Assembly: GCA_018812355.1 (NCBI GenBank)
Contig: JAHJDQ010000069.1
Span: 1 to 20,689 of the forward strand
From: Nanobdellota archaeon
Lineage (GTDB): Archaea; Nanobdellota; Nanobdellia; Woesearchaeales; GW2011-AR9
Length of the DNA: 20,689 bases
Direction: 5' to 3'
The notes under the pieces were generated by a model that saw only the letters and a list, made by a program, of their open reading frames with translations, did not search any database and had not been told where the DNA came from. Positions 5,961 through 12,714 of the stretch are shown here, one piece after another. Each line of letters begins with the position of its first letter. Within the stretch, counting starts at the first letter, position 1. The translations under genes were made by a program, and so were the position numbers.

Positions 5961-7976
5961 ATGGAAGAATTAAGAGAAAAACAAAGAGAACTGTTAGGGG
6001 GTAAAACTACTGATTTACCATTTAGTTTAAATTCATTACAAGTTATTGGTAAACGTTATTTGGTTAGAGATGAAGAAGGCAAGATTATTGAAAATCCGGA
6101 AGAGATGTTTGCAAGAGTTGCGAAAGCTTTAGCAGAAGTTGAATTTCAATACGATAAATCTCCTGAACAAGTCGCCGAAATCCAACAACAATTTCTTGAA
6201 GTACTCACCAATTTTGAATTCTCACCTGCTGGTAGAACGCTTGCTAATGCTGGTGGTCCAACCAGGTTAGTCTCTAATTGTATTGTCTTAAATATTGAAG
6301 ATAGCATGGATTCAATTTTTCAAACCCTGAAAGAAGCCGCGCTCTTACAGCAAGCCGGTTCCGGTTTAGGTTTCCCTTTACATTTAATGCGTCCAGCTGG
6401 TTACAGAACAATCAAATCAAGAGGAATGGCCTCTGGTCCAATTTCTTTTTTAAGAGTTTACAATACTGCTTTTGGCGTGATTAAACAACAAAATCGACAC
6501 GGTGCAAACATGGCCGTAATGCGAATTGATCATCCTGACATTATTGAATTTATCCATTGTAAAAAGAAAGAAGGCGAGATTAATAATTTTAATATTTCCG
6601 TTGGTTTAACTAATCGCTTTATGCAAGCTGTTAAAGACAATTCTTCCGAACCATGGCAGTGCGAATGGAAAGGTCAACTGATGAAACCACGAAAAATTCA
6701 ACGTAATCAAAATTTTAGTTATGTTAGTCATGAAGACCTAACGATGACGGCAAGAGAATTATTTCAAGAAGTTATTGACTGTGCTTGGAAAAATGGCGAA
6801 CCTGGCTGTGTTTTCTTAGATGCAGTTAACGACGTTAATCCCGTTCCCGGATTAGGCAGAATTGAAGCTTGTAATCCTTGTGGTGAACAGTTTTTACATA
6901 GTGGCGATGTTTGTAATCTCGGTTCACTCATTTTAGAAAAGTTTGTTAACAATGGTGAGATTAATTTTCCCCGTTTAAAAGAAGTAACCCAAACTGCCGT
7001 CAGAATGCTTGACAATGTCATCGATCTTTCTGATTTTCCCGTCGAGCGAGTTTCGCAAACTTTCCGTGGTAATCGCAGAATTGGTTTAGGTATCATGGGC
7101 TTTGCCGATATGCTTTACAAGTTAAGAATTCCTTATAATTCGCGGGAAGGCAGAGCAGTAGCCGCGAATGTAATGGGCTTCATTACTGAATCTGCTCATC
7201 AGATGTCCCAACAACTCGCCGAAGAGAAGGGTGTTTTCCCTAACTGGGAGAAAAGTGTTTACTTTCCTAAAAGCATCAAGATGCGTAACGCTGCTCTAAC
7301 TAATATTGCGCCAACCGGCACGATTAGTATGGTCTTCGACGTTTCCGGCGGGGTAGAGCCGTACTTCGCTTTAGCATATCATTACAAAAATATTTTGGGT
7401 GGGGCAGCCAAACTCTTTTACACTAATAAACATTTACAGCAAGAATTAGAGAAACATGGTTTGTACAATGATGAAATAATGAGTAAGATTACTAACGAAG
7501 GCAGTTTACAAAACATTTCCGAAATTCCGGAAGAGATGAAAAGAGTTTTCGTCACTTCGATGGACATTTCTGCCGATGATCATATCAAGATGCAGGCTGC
7601 CTTTCAAAAAAATCTTGACAATGCCATTTCTAAAACAGTAAATTTCCCTAATAATGCGACTAAAGAAGATGTTCTTAACGGTTACATTTTATCCTGGGAA
7701 ATGGGTTGTAAGGGTTGTACTGTTTACCGTGACGGAAGTAGAGATGAACAGGTCTTGAATTTAAACAAAGAAGCTAAATCAGAAAATAAAACAGAAATCA
7801 AATCGGAAGAGAAAGTTAATAAAGAAGAACCCTCTCAAACCCCTGAAGTTGGCGAGATCCTTAACAAACATGATGTGATGAAATCTGGCATTTGTCCTGA
7901 ATGTTCCTCTCAGATACAAGTTTCCGAAGGCTGTTATACTTGTTTGAATTGTGGCTTCTCCGCCTGTAGTATGTAA
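5961..7976 (+). CDS. nrdJ: Adenosylcobalamin-dependent ribonucleotide reductase (class II), no ATP cone, with Cys-rich tail
   Basis: 671-residue class II reductase making deoxyribonucleotides from ribonucleotides with a radical generated from adenosylcobalamin. The redox cysteine pair is Cys107 (SNC) and Cys318 (VCNLGS); the active-site triad is Asn305-Cys307-Glu309 in NPCGE. HGANMAVM and PTGTISMVF are family signatures. The protein starts directly at the catalytic domain and lacks an N-terminal ATP cone, so it lacks that overall-activity switch. A Lys/Glu linker near 590-630 leads to a six-Cys tail (645-671, CPEC, CYTC, CG, C at 669), a probable zinc ribbon and shuttle-thiol region. Start: ATG 5961, with GGGGTG overlapping the nrdR stop as SD. 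It is co-transcribed with nrdR and differs in build from the second reductase at 8116. Confidence 0.94.
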   Translation: MEELREKQRELLGGKTTDLPFSLNSLQVIGKRYLVRDEEGKIIENPEEMFARVAKALAEVEFQYDKSPEQVAEIQQQFLEVLTNFEFSPAGRTLANAGGPTRLVSNCIVLNIEDSMDSIFQTLKEAALLQQAGSGLGFPLHLMRPAGYRTIKSRGMASGPISFLRVYNTAFGVIKQQNRHGANMAVMRIDHPDIIEFIHCKKKEGEINNFNISVGLTNRFMQAVKDNSSEPWQCEWKGQLMKPRKIQRNQNFSYVSHEDLTMTARELFQEVIDCAWKNGEPGCVFLDAVNDVNPVPGLGRIEACNPCGEQFLHSGDVCNLGSLILEKFVNNGEINFPRLKEVTQTAVRMLDNVIDLSDFPVERVSQTFRGNRRIGLGIMGFADMLYKLRIPYNSREGRAVAANVMGFITESAHQMSQQLAEEKGVFPNWEKSVYFPKSIKMRNAALTNIAPTGTISMVFDVSGGVEPYFALAYHYKNILGGAAKLFYTNKHLQQELEKHGLYNDEIMSKITNEGSLQNISEIPEEMKRVFVTSMDISADDHIKMQAAFQKNLDNAISKTVNFPNNATKEDVLNGYILSWEMGCKGCTVYRDGSRDEQVLNLNKEAKSENKTEIKSEEKVNKEEPSQTPEVGEILNKHDVMKSGICPECSSQIQVSEGCYTCLNCGFSACSM

Positions 7977-7991
7977 ATGGAAAAGTCATCA

Positions 7992-8100
7992 TAATTACGT
8001 AAGAGCACAGCGCACGGCACGATTATGGTGTCTTACTGACATCTTAATTCATGGACGCCATGTGCCTCCTCTGGTGGCAGTGCTCTTACTTCAGTAATTA
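7992..8100 (+). ncRNA. Stem-closed structured element A (between the two reductase genes)
   Basis: The closing stem is TAATTAC+GTAAGAGCAC (7992-8008) with GTGCTCTTAC (8080-8089)+TTCA bulge+GTAATTA (8094-8100), 17 bp. Inside, GGCAC (8016-8020) pairs with GTGCC (8062-8066). After a 5'-side bulge GATT, ATGGTGTC (8025-8032) pairs with GACGCCAT (8054-8061) with one G-U. TCCTCTGG follows the GTGCC strand directly. The same plan with compensatory changes occurs at 11428-11571. The element ends 15 nt before the second nrdJ, which has no SD. It matches no ncRNA class I know. The strand is assigned from the downstream gene; a DNA hairpin or mobile element is possible. Confidence 0.6.
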
Positions 8101-8115
8101 AAGTAATTTCAACAA

Positions 8116-10176
8116 ATGGAAGAAAAAAAATTAAAATCAAAACTGAAAAAGATTATCAAACGAGATGGAAAAATAGTTCCTTTTGATCCGCACAAAATTG
8201 GTGAAGCCATTTTTAAAGCAGCAGAATCAATTGGTGGAGAGAATCAAGAACTGTCCTACTCTTTGGCTGAAGGTATCATTGGCAGTTTGGAAAGTAATTA
8301 CCTTGATCAAGACCTTAACGTCGATCATGTCCAGGAATTAGTTGAGAAAACTCTCATTGAAAAAGGCCACGCTAAAACTGCGAAAGCTTTTATTCTTTAT
8401 CGTTACAAAAAAAATGAACAGCAGCGCCAACAAAGTTTAATCTTGGGCCGAAAAAGTTCCGAAGGCAATCTCAAATTTTCTAACGAAGCCCTTTCCATTT
8501 TAGAACGCCGTTACTTGCTTAAAGATGAGTACGGCCATGTTATTGAAACTCCGCAAGAAATGTTAATGAGAGTTGCTAAGAACGTTGCTCATGCCGACAC
8601 TTTTTATCAGGCAACTAAAGAAGAAGTTAAACAATCTGAAGAACAATTTTATCAAATCATGGCCGAATTAAAGTTCTTACCTAATTCTCCAACGTTAATG
8701 AACGCCGGAACAAAAACCCAACAATTAAGTTCTTGTTTTGTCCTGCCGATTGAAGATACAATGGAAGGTATCTTTGGTACGTTACTTGATGCTTCTATTG
8801 TCCATCAAAGAGGATCAGGAACTGGTTTTAGTTTTTCTCGTTTAAGACCGCAAGGTGATACAGTAAGGAGAAATTTGGGAGTTGCTGCCGGTCCAGTAAC
8901 TTTTATGGGCGTTTATGATAAAGCGTTGGAAGCAATTCGTCAAGGTGGAGTTCGTCCAGGAGCGAATATGGCTGTGCTTAAAGTTGATCATCCTGATATT
9001 ATTCGTTTTATTGAAGCTAAGCGTGACAAAAGAAGTTTAAAAAACTTTAACATTTCTGTTGCCGTGACTGATAACTTCATGAAAGCAGTCGAGGAAGATC
9101 GTAATTATTTTTTAACCAATCCTAAAACTGGAAAATATCTCGGTAAGCTTAGAGCACGTGATGTTTTTGCGGTGATTACCCAAAGTGCCTGGAAAACCGG
9201 CGATCCAGGCTTGATTTTTATCGATGAGATTAACCGCAAACATCCTGCTAAGCATTTAGGAGAGATCGAAACGACTAATCAATGTGGAGAAGCGCCTTTA
9301 CTACCTTATGAAGGTTGTGTGCTCGGTTCTTTAAATTTAAATAAGTTTGTTGATGAAGAAAAACAGGAAATTTTATGGGAAAAATTAAAAGAAACCATTC
9401 AAACAGCTGTCCACTTTTTAGATAATGTTATTGACATGAACAGTTACCCCAAGAAAATGATTGAAGAGAATACAAAAAGAACGCGTAAATTTGGCCTTGG
9501 GATGATGGGTTTTGCCGATTTATTATGTAAGTTAAAAGTTAAGTATGATTCTGAAGATGGTTTAGAAATAGCGAATCGTTTAATGGCTTTTATTAAAGAC
9601 ATTGCTTACGAAAAATCGCAACAACTTGCTGAGAAAAGAGGCGTCTGTCCAGCCTGGGAAGGTTCTGACCATCAAAAAGTAGGACGAAAAATGCGCAACA
9701 TGAACTGTTTATCAATTGCTCCGACAGGAACAATCAGTATTTTAGGAGGAGCTTCCTCTGGCTGCGAACCTTTGTTTGCAATTTCTTACCAAAGAACTTT
9801 ATTAGGAGATCGTGAGTTAGTTTACCTTAATCCTGCTTTTGAAAAAATTGCTAAAGAACGTGGATTTTACTCCCCAGAATTAATTAAGAAGATTGCCCGC
9901 GCTGGTAGTGTCCAGGATTTTAAAGATGTTCCTAAAGATGTTCGTGATGTTTTCGTTACTGCGCAAGAGATTCTTCCAGAATGGCATGTTAAGATGCAAT
10001 CAACTTTACAAAAACACGTTGACAACTCTATCTCGAAAACAATTAACTTTCCTCGTTCCGCTTCAATTAGAGACGTCGAGAACGCTTATATGCTTGCTTG
10101 GAAAGCTAAATGTAAGGGAATCACAATTTACCGTGATGGTAGTTATGAAGATCAAGTTTTAACAATTGGTGATTAG
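8116..10176 (+). CDS. nrdJ: Adenosylcobalamin-dependent ribonucleotide reductase (class II) with ATP cone, no Cys tail
   Basis: 686-residue class II reductase, a second paralogue and not a duplicate of the first. An N-terminal ATP cone (about residues 12-100, IKRDGKIVPFDPHKI) should give dATP/ATP activity control. The catalytic domain has Cys207 (SSC), Cys401 (EGCVLGS) and the triad Asn388-Cys390-Glu392 (NQCGE). RPGANMAVL and APTGTISIL are also present. It stops soon after the catalytic core (GITIYRDGSYEDQVLTIGD) with no C-terminal cysteine pair or zinc ribbon, so it must be re-reduced by another protein, possibly the tail of the first reductase. The ATG at 8116 has no SD; structured element A ends 15 nt upstream. 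No clear TATA box precedes it, so it is probably co-transcribed from the nrdR promoter. Confidence 0.94.
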   Translation: MEEKKLKSKLKKIIKRDGKIVPFDPHKIGEAIFKAAESIGGENQELSYSLAEGIIGSLESNYLDQDLNVDHVQELVEKTLIEKGHAKTAKAFILYRYKKNEQQRQQSLILGRKSSEGNLKFSNEALSILERRYLLKDEYGHVIETPQEMLMRVAKNVAHADTFYQATKEEVKQSEEQFYQIMAELKFLPNSPTLMNAGTKTQQLSSCFVLPIEDTMEGIFGTLLDASIVHQRGSGTGFSFSRLRPQGDTVRRNLGVAAGPVTFMGVYDKALEAIRQGGVRPGANMAVLKVDHPDIIRFIEAKRDKRSLKNFNISVAVTDNFMKAVEEDRNYFLTNPKTGKYLGKLRARDVFAVITQSAWKTGDPGLIFIDEINRKHPAKHLGEIETTNQCGEAPLLPYEGCVLGSLNLNKFVDEEKQEILWEKLKETIQTAVHFLDNVIDMNSYPKKMIEENTKRTRKFGLGMMGFADLLCKLKVKYDSEDGLEIANRLMAFIKDIAYEKSQQLAEKRGVCPAWEGSDHQKVGRKMRNMNCLSIAPTGTISILGGASSGCEPLFAISYQRTLLGDRELVYLNPAFEKIAKERGFYSPELIKKIARAGSVQDFKDVPKDVRDVFVTAQEILPEWHVKMQSTLQKHVDNSISKTINFPRSASIRDVENAYMLAWKAKCKGITIYRDGSYEDQVLTIGD

Positions 10177-10187
10177 AACTATACATA

Positions 10188-10311
10188 TTAGTTAGTGGGC
10201 GCCCTTTGGTGAGTCGTCCTTACCAACTGAGCGAGATGTAAGCCGAGGATGGCGTTAAGCCATAATGACCGAGGCGTAGAAGAATGTTTCACCCTGGCTC
10301 TCACTAACTAA
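10188..10311. ncRNA. Stem-closed structured element B (upstream of the cobalamin adenosyltransferase)
   Basis: The closing stem is TTAGTTAGTGGGCGCC (10188-10203) with GGCTCTCACTAACTAA (10296-10311), 16 bp with one mismatch and one G-U. Inner hairpins are TTGGTGA/TTACCAA (10206-10226) and ATGGC-GTTAA-GCCAT (10249-10263). On the minus strand, TCATTATGGC and GCCATCCTCGG echo the TCATTATG and GCC-TCCTCTGG of the 11.4-kb element, so it may be a diverged copy in reverse orientation. It ends 12 nt before an ATG with no SD. The family link is weak; the fold itself is well supported. Confidence 0.45.
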
Positions 10312-10323
10312 AACTAACAAAAA

Positions 10324-10899
10324 ATGAAAATCTATACAAAAGTAGGTGATGAGGGTAAAACAGCTTTCTTCGGCTGTGGCATGATTCAGAAAGATGATCC
10401 CCGTATTGAAGCACATGGTGCTCTCGATGAATTAAACTCAACAATCGGTTTAGCATTATGTTTTGTTGAAGATGAAAAGTTAAGGGACGTTTTACTCGAA
10501 GTCCAGAATGATTTGTTTCAAGTTGGGGCGGATTTAGCAAGTAATGCTTTAAACGACGCTTCCCTACCAAGAATTCAGGAAGAACATGTTAAAACGTTAG
10601 AAGCAGCGATTGACGAACTTGACCAAAAATTAGGCATGCCCGAACAGTTTATTCTTCCTAGAGGAACAGTGGCCAGTTCTTTTTTACATTTATGTCGTGC
10701 AATGACACGGAGAGCGGAAAGAAGTTTGGTAAAAGTTAAAAATACTCTTTCATTAAATCCAGTGATGTTGCGTTACATTAATCGCTTAAGTGATTTTTTT
10801 TATGTCTTAGCCAGACAAGCCAATAAAGAGTTGGATGTTAAAGAACAACAACCTATTTACCGTTATTTTAAAAATAATAAAGAAGAAGAAAAAAAATAA
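10324..10899 (+). CDS. Cob(I)alamin adenosyltransferase, PduO/MMAB type
   Basis: 191 residues. The enzyme transfers the 5'-deoxyadenosyl group of ATP to cob(I)alamin, making adenosylcobalamin, the cofactor of the two class II reductases upstream. Signatures are the N-terminal ATP-binding TKVGDEGKT (5-13), RIEAHGALDELNSTIG (27-42), PRGT...CRAMTRRAER (112-133) and LRYINRLSDFFYVLARQAN (149-167), the full PduO set. It should form a cytoplasmic trimer. Length is normal. The ATG is preceded by element B and lacks an SD. Placing cofactor supply beside the enzymes using it makes this a functional cluster. No corrin-ring synthesis genes are visible, so cobalamin is probably salvaged. A hairpin with a T run follows the stop codon. 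Confidence 0.95.
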   Translation: MKIYTKVGDEGKTAFFGCGMIQKDDPRIEAHGALDELNSTIGLALCFVEDEKLRDVLLEVQNDLFQVGADLASNALNDASLPRIQEEHVKTLEAAIDELDQKLGMPEQFILPRGTVASSFLHLCRAMTRRAERSLVKVKNTLSLNPVMLRYINRLSDFFYVLARQANKELDVKEQQPIYRYFKNNKEEEKK

Positions 10900-10920
10900 A
10901 AAATCCTAAATGGATTTTTT
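10898..10920. terminator. Bidirectional terminator between convergent genes
   Basis: AAAAAATCC-TAAAT-GGATTTTTT is a 9-bp stem ending in a T run, starting within the stop codon of the adenosyltransferase. It faces the convergent gene ending at 10949 and is A/T-symmetric, so it can serve both strands. A second A/T-rich inverted repeat follows at about 10942-10958. Confidence 0.65.
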
Positions 10921-10948
10921 AGTGTTTACTTCGCAAACAAATAAAAAA

Positions 10949-11359
10949 TTATTTTTTACTCCAGGCAAGAATTCCCCACATTACTAATCCCCAAATTCCA
11001 CCAACGAAAGGAATCAGTACTAAGATTGCCCACCAACCTGGCCTTTTTCTTGCTTCACAAATCTTCCACATCCAAATCATAGTGAAGACTAACAAAGCAA
11101 TTCCAGCGACAAAATTAACAAAAGGAATTATCATTCCAATCACCAATAATACTGGCCACCAGTGCATTTTAGCTAATCTCGCCATCAGAACCAAATTAGC
11201 AACTGGAATCCACGCCAACCACGGTTGTTTGTCTTTAAGTCTTTTTGCTACTGTCATTAAGGCCAAAGCCATGTAAACATACAGACCAATTCCAATTAAT
11301 AACCCAAATACAGCGAACCCTAAAAAAAGACCCATTAAACTTCCAAAATCATTTGCCAT
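10949..11359 (-). CDS. Small multi-pass membrane protein (DUF5684-like)
   Basis: 136 residues with about four hydrophobic helices (near 8-33, 60-85, 85-105 and 113-130). Motifs of the DUF5684-type family are visible: AKRLKDKQPWLAWIPVANLVLMARLAK, then KICEARKRPGWWAILVLIPFVGGIWGLVMWGILAW. The molecular function is unknown; it contains no catalytic motif I recognise. Start: the frame reaches a TTG at 11383, and ATGs are at 11365 and 11359. A strong SD (AAGGAGGT) is 2 nt from the first ATG but 8 nt from the second, so 11359 (MANDFG) is chosen. A TTATAA box at 11401-11407 on this strand gives a ~20-nt leader. Confidence 0.75.
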   Translation of the reverse strand: MANDFGSLMGLFLGFAVFGLLIGIGLYVYMALALMTVAKRLKDKQPWLAWIPVANLVLMARLAKMHWWPVLLVIGMIIPFVNFVAGIALLVFTMIWMWKICEARKRPGWWAILVLIPFVGGIWGLVMWGILAWSKK

Positions 11360-11400
11360 TATCATTACCTCCTTATTTTTCAATAACTATTCTTTTCACC

Positions 11401-11407
11401 TTTATAA
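11401..11407. promoter_or_regulatory. Symmetric TATA box between the DUF5684-like gene and element C
   Basis: CTTTATAAC reads as a TATA box on both strands. On the minus strand it would start the DUF5684-like mRNA near 11379. On the plus strand, 25 nt downstream is 11428, the first base of the element C closing stem, so it may drive a free RNA. Confidence 0.4.
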
Positions 11408-11427
11408 CTTTTACCTTTACTGTTTCA

Positions 11428-11571
11428 ACAAGAGCATTACGCACGGCGCTCATTATGAGCCTCGTTTACAACTCGTCTCATGCGCCTCCTCTGGCGCATG
11501 AAAACCAAAAACTATTGGTTTTCAGCGCTAAAAACAAATCTCTGTTTGTTTTTATGCGGTAATGCTCTTGT
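11428..11571 (+). ncRNA. Stem-closed structured element C
   Basis: The closing stem is ACAAGAGCATTAC (11428-11440) with GTAATGCTCTTGT (11559-11571), 13 bp, extended by GCA/TGC across a bulge. GGCGC (11445-11449) pairs with GCGCC (11482-11486). After a 5'-side bulge TCATT, ATGAG (11455-11459) pairs with CTCAT (11477-11481). TCCTCTGG follows, as in element A. The GCGCC strand can alternatively form CATGCGCC-TCCTCT-GGCGCATG (11479-11500). Two more hairpins follow: AAAACCAA/TTGGTTTT (11501-11522) and AAAAACAAA/TTTGTTTTT (11530-11553). It is upstream of both flanking promoters and so is not a leader of either gene. Confidence 0.6.
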
Positions 11572-11594
11572 GTAAAAAAACACTCTTAGGAAAA

Positions 11595-11605
11595 CATTTA
11601 TATAT
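11595..11605 (+). promoter_or_regulatory. TATA box of the thioredoxin/CcdA-like gene
   Basis: ACATTTATATATC is centred about 31 nt before ATG 11631, giving a nearly leaderless mRNA. It lies downstream of element C. Confidence 0.5.
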
Positions 11606-11630
11606 CTTCTAAATCTAATTATATAAAAAG

Positions 11631-12710
11631 ATGGTCAAGAAATATTTCCTTTTATTTCTAGTTCTCTTAGTGCTAGCGATAGGTGTACAGGCAGATAGTG
11701 ACTGTCTCTATTACTTTTACGGCGAGGGAGAAGGCTGTCCTGGTTGTCTGAACACTACTCTTTACTTAGATCAGTTAGCCGAACAAGATCCTAATTTACA
11801 ATTACAAAAATTTGAAGTTTATCAAAACATCGACAATTTCCATCAACTCCAAGAATACTTCTCAGCAAACCATGTTCCAGTTGCCTCGCAAGGTATTCCG
11901 GCTATTTTTCTTCCCGGAAGTTATTTTGTTGGGGAAAAAGCAATTCTGGAATTGTTAGAAGGCCGTCTTAAAGATAATCAAGATGAGTCTTGTCCTGGTT
12001 TAACTGGCGAAGTAATTGGTATTGTTGGCGAGAAATCTTCCGCTAATGTTTTAGATACGTTAAGTCTTGTTGTCATTACCAAAAGTGCTTTCAAAGATTG
12101 GTTCAGCCTTTCTGCTTTAGCTGTACTGGTAGTATTTTTATTGATGCTCTTGTTTAAGAAAAATAAAATCCTTGCTTTGAAAGCGTCAGTTTCATTTATC
12201 TTTGGACTATTTTTAGTTTACTTTCTAATTGGGATTGGCATTATTCCTCACTTTAATTTCAGTTACTTTTTTCCCAAGATTGTCGGAGCGCTTGCTATTA
12301 TTCTCGGGTTAGTTGTTTTATTTGACTTTTTGAGCAAACGCCTTTTTTTAGGTTTTGTTGATCGATTGAAAAGAATTACCAGTGCCTGGGTTGCTTTATT
12401 GTTAGGCGGTTTGATTGGTTTTTTCTCAGCTTGTGGTTTAGGTGAAAAGTATCCGTTATTATCCAGTTTAATTCAAGAAGCCTCTACCAGAGGAATGGCC
12501 ATTTTTTTAATCTTGTTTTATTTATTGTTAATTATCATTCCTTTAGCTCTCTTAGTTGTTATAATTTATCAAATCATGGCTAAACTGGACAGCCATGCGC
12601 ATGGTAAGAAAGAAAAACCAAAATTGTGGAAAACACACAATTATCATTTGTTCAAATTCTTTCTCGGAATGGTTGTGATTGTTTTAGGGATTTTTTTAAT
12701 CTTGTTTTAA
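11631..12710 (+). CDS. Membrane thiol-disulfide protein: extracytoplasmic thioredoxin domain plus CcdA-like membrane domain
   Basis: 359 residues. A signal peptide or anchor (1-21) leads to an extracytoplasmic thioredoxin-like domain with CPGC (36-39) after CLYYFYGEGEG and the cis-proline GIPAIF (88-93). From about residue 150 there are six hydrophobic helices resembling the CcdA/DsbD electron-carrying domain. The first transmembrane Cys of CcdA (the NPC motif) is missing: the corresponding stretch is TKSAFKDWFSLSALAVLV. The second position keeps a Cys in GFFSACGLGEKYPLL. With one membrane Cys, normal two-Cys electron transfer across the membrane is doubtful; it may instead be a membrane-held oxidoreductase or isomerase. 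A His-rich loop (DSHAHGKK) precedes the last helix. It ends 4 nt before a convergent gene. Confidence 0.75.
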   Translation: MVKKYFLLFLVLLVLAIGVQADSDCLYYFYGEGEGCPGCLNTTLYLDQLAEQDPNLQLQKFEVYQNIDNFHQLQEYFSANHVPVASQGIPAIFLPGSYFVGEKAILELLEGRLKDNQDESCPGLTGEVIGIVGEKSSANVLDTLSLVVITKSAFKDWFSLSALAVLVVFLLMLLFKKNKILALKASVSFIFGLFLVYFLIGIGIIPHFNFSYFFPKIVGALAIILGLVVLFDFLSKRLFLGFVDRLKRITSAWVALLLGGLIGFFSACGLGEKYPLLSSLIQEASTRGMAIFLILFYLLLIIIPLALLVVIIYQIMAKLDSHAHGKKEKPKLWKTHNYHLFKFFLGMVVIVLGIFLILF

Positions 12711-12714
12711 GAAA

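Noticed and set aside
6764..7096. Minus-strand ORF within the first nrdJ, and similar antisense ORFs within lhr and selU
   Set aside because: These are shadows of long coding genes with clear homology on the other strand; they have no promoter or SD and show low-complexity composition.
8033..8053. Hammerhead-like CTGA in the loop of element A
   Set aside because: The CUGANGA and GAAA core elements are not both present, so no self-cleaving ribozyme is supported.
10220..10240. tRNA gene on the minus strand in element B
   Set aside because: GCTCAGTTGGTA matches a tRNA D-arm, but no T-arm (GGTTCRANTCC), acceptor stem or anticodon stem of correct spacing can be found on either side.
10191..10308. 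Integron attC-like site (GTTAGTG ... CACTAAC ends)
   Set aside because: The polarity is opposite to attC (which runs RYYYAAC ... GTTRRRY), and there is no integrase or cassette pattern.
7992..10311. Classical cobalamin riboswitch upstream of the B12-related genes
   Set aside because: Context is tempting, but neither the B12-box nor the conserved GGGAA...GGTG...CCCGC core of cobalamin riboswitches is present.
11245..11562. Plus-strand ORF of 105 codons across element C
   Set aside because: It runs through the start of the minus-strand membrane gene and the hairpins of element C; the peptide has no coherent pattern and no SD.
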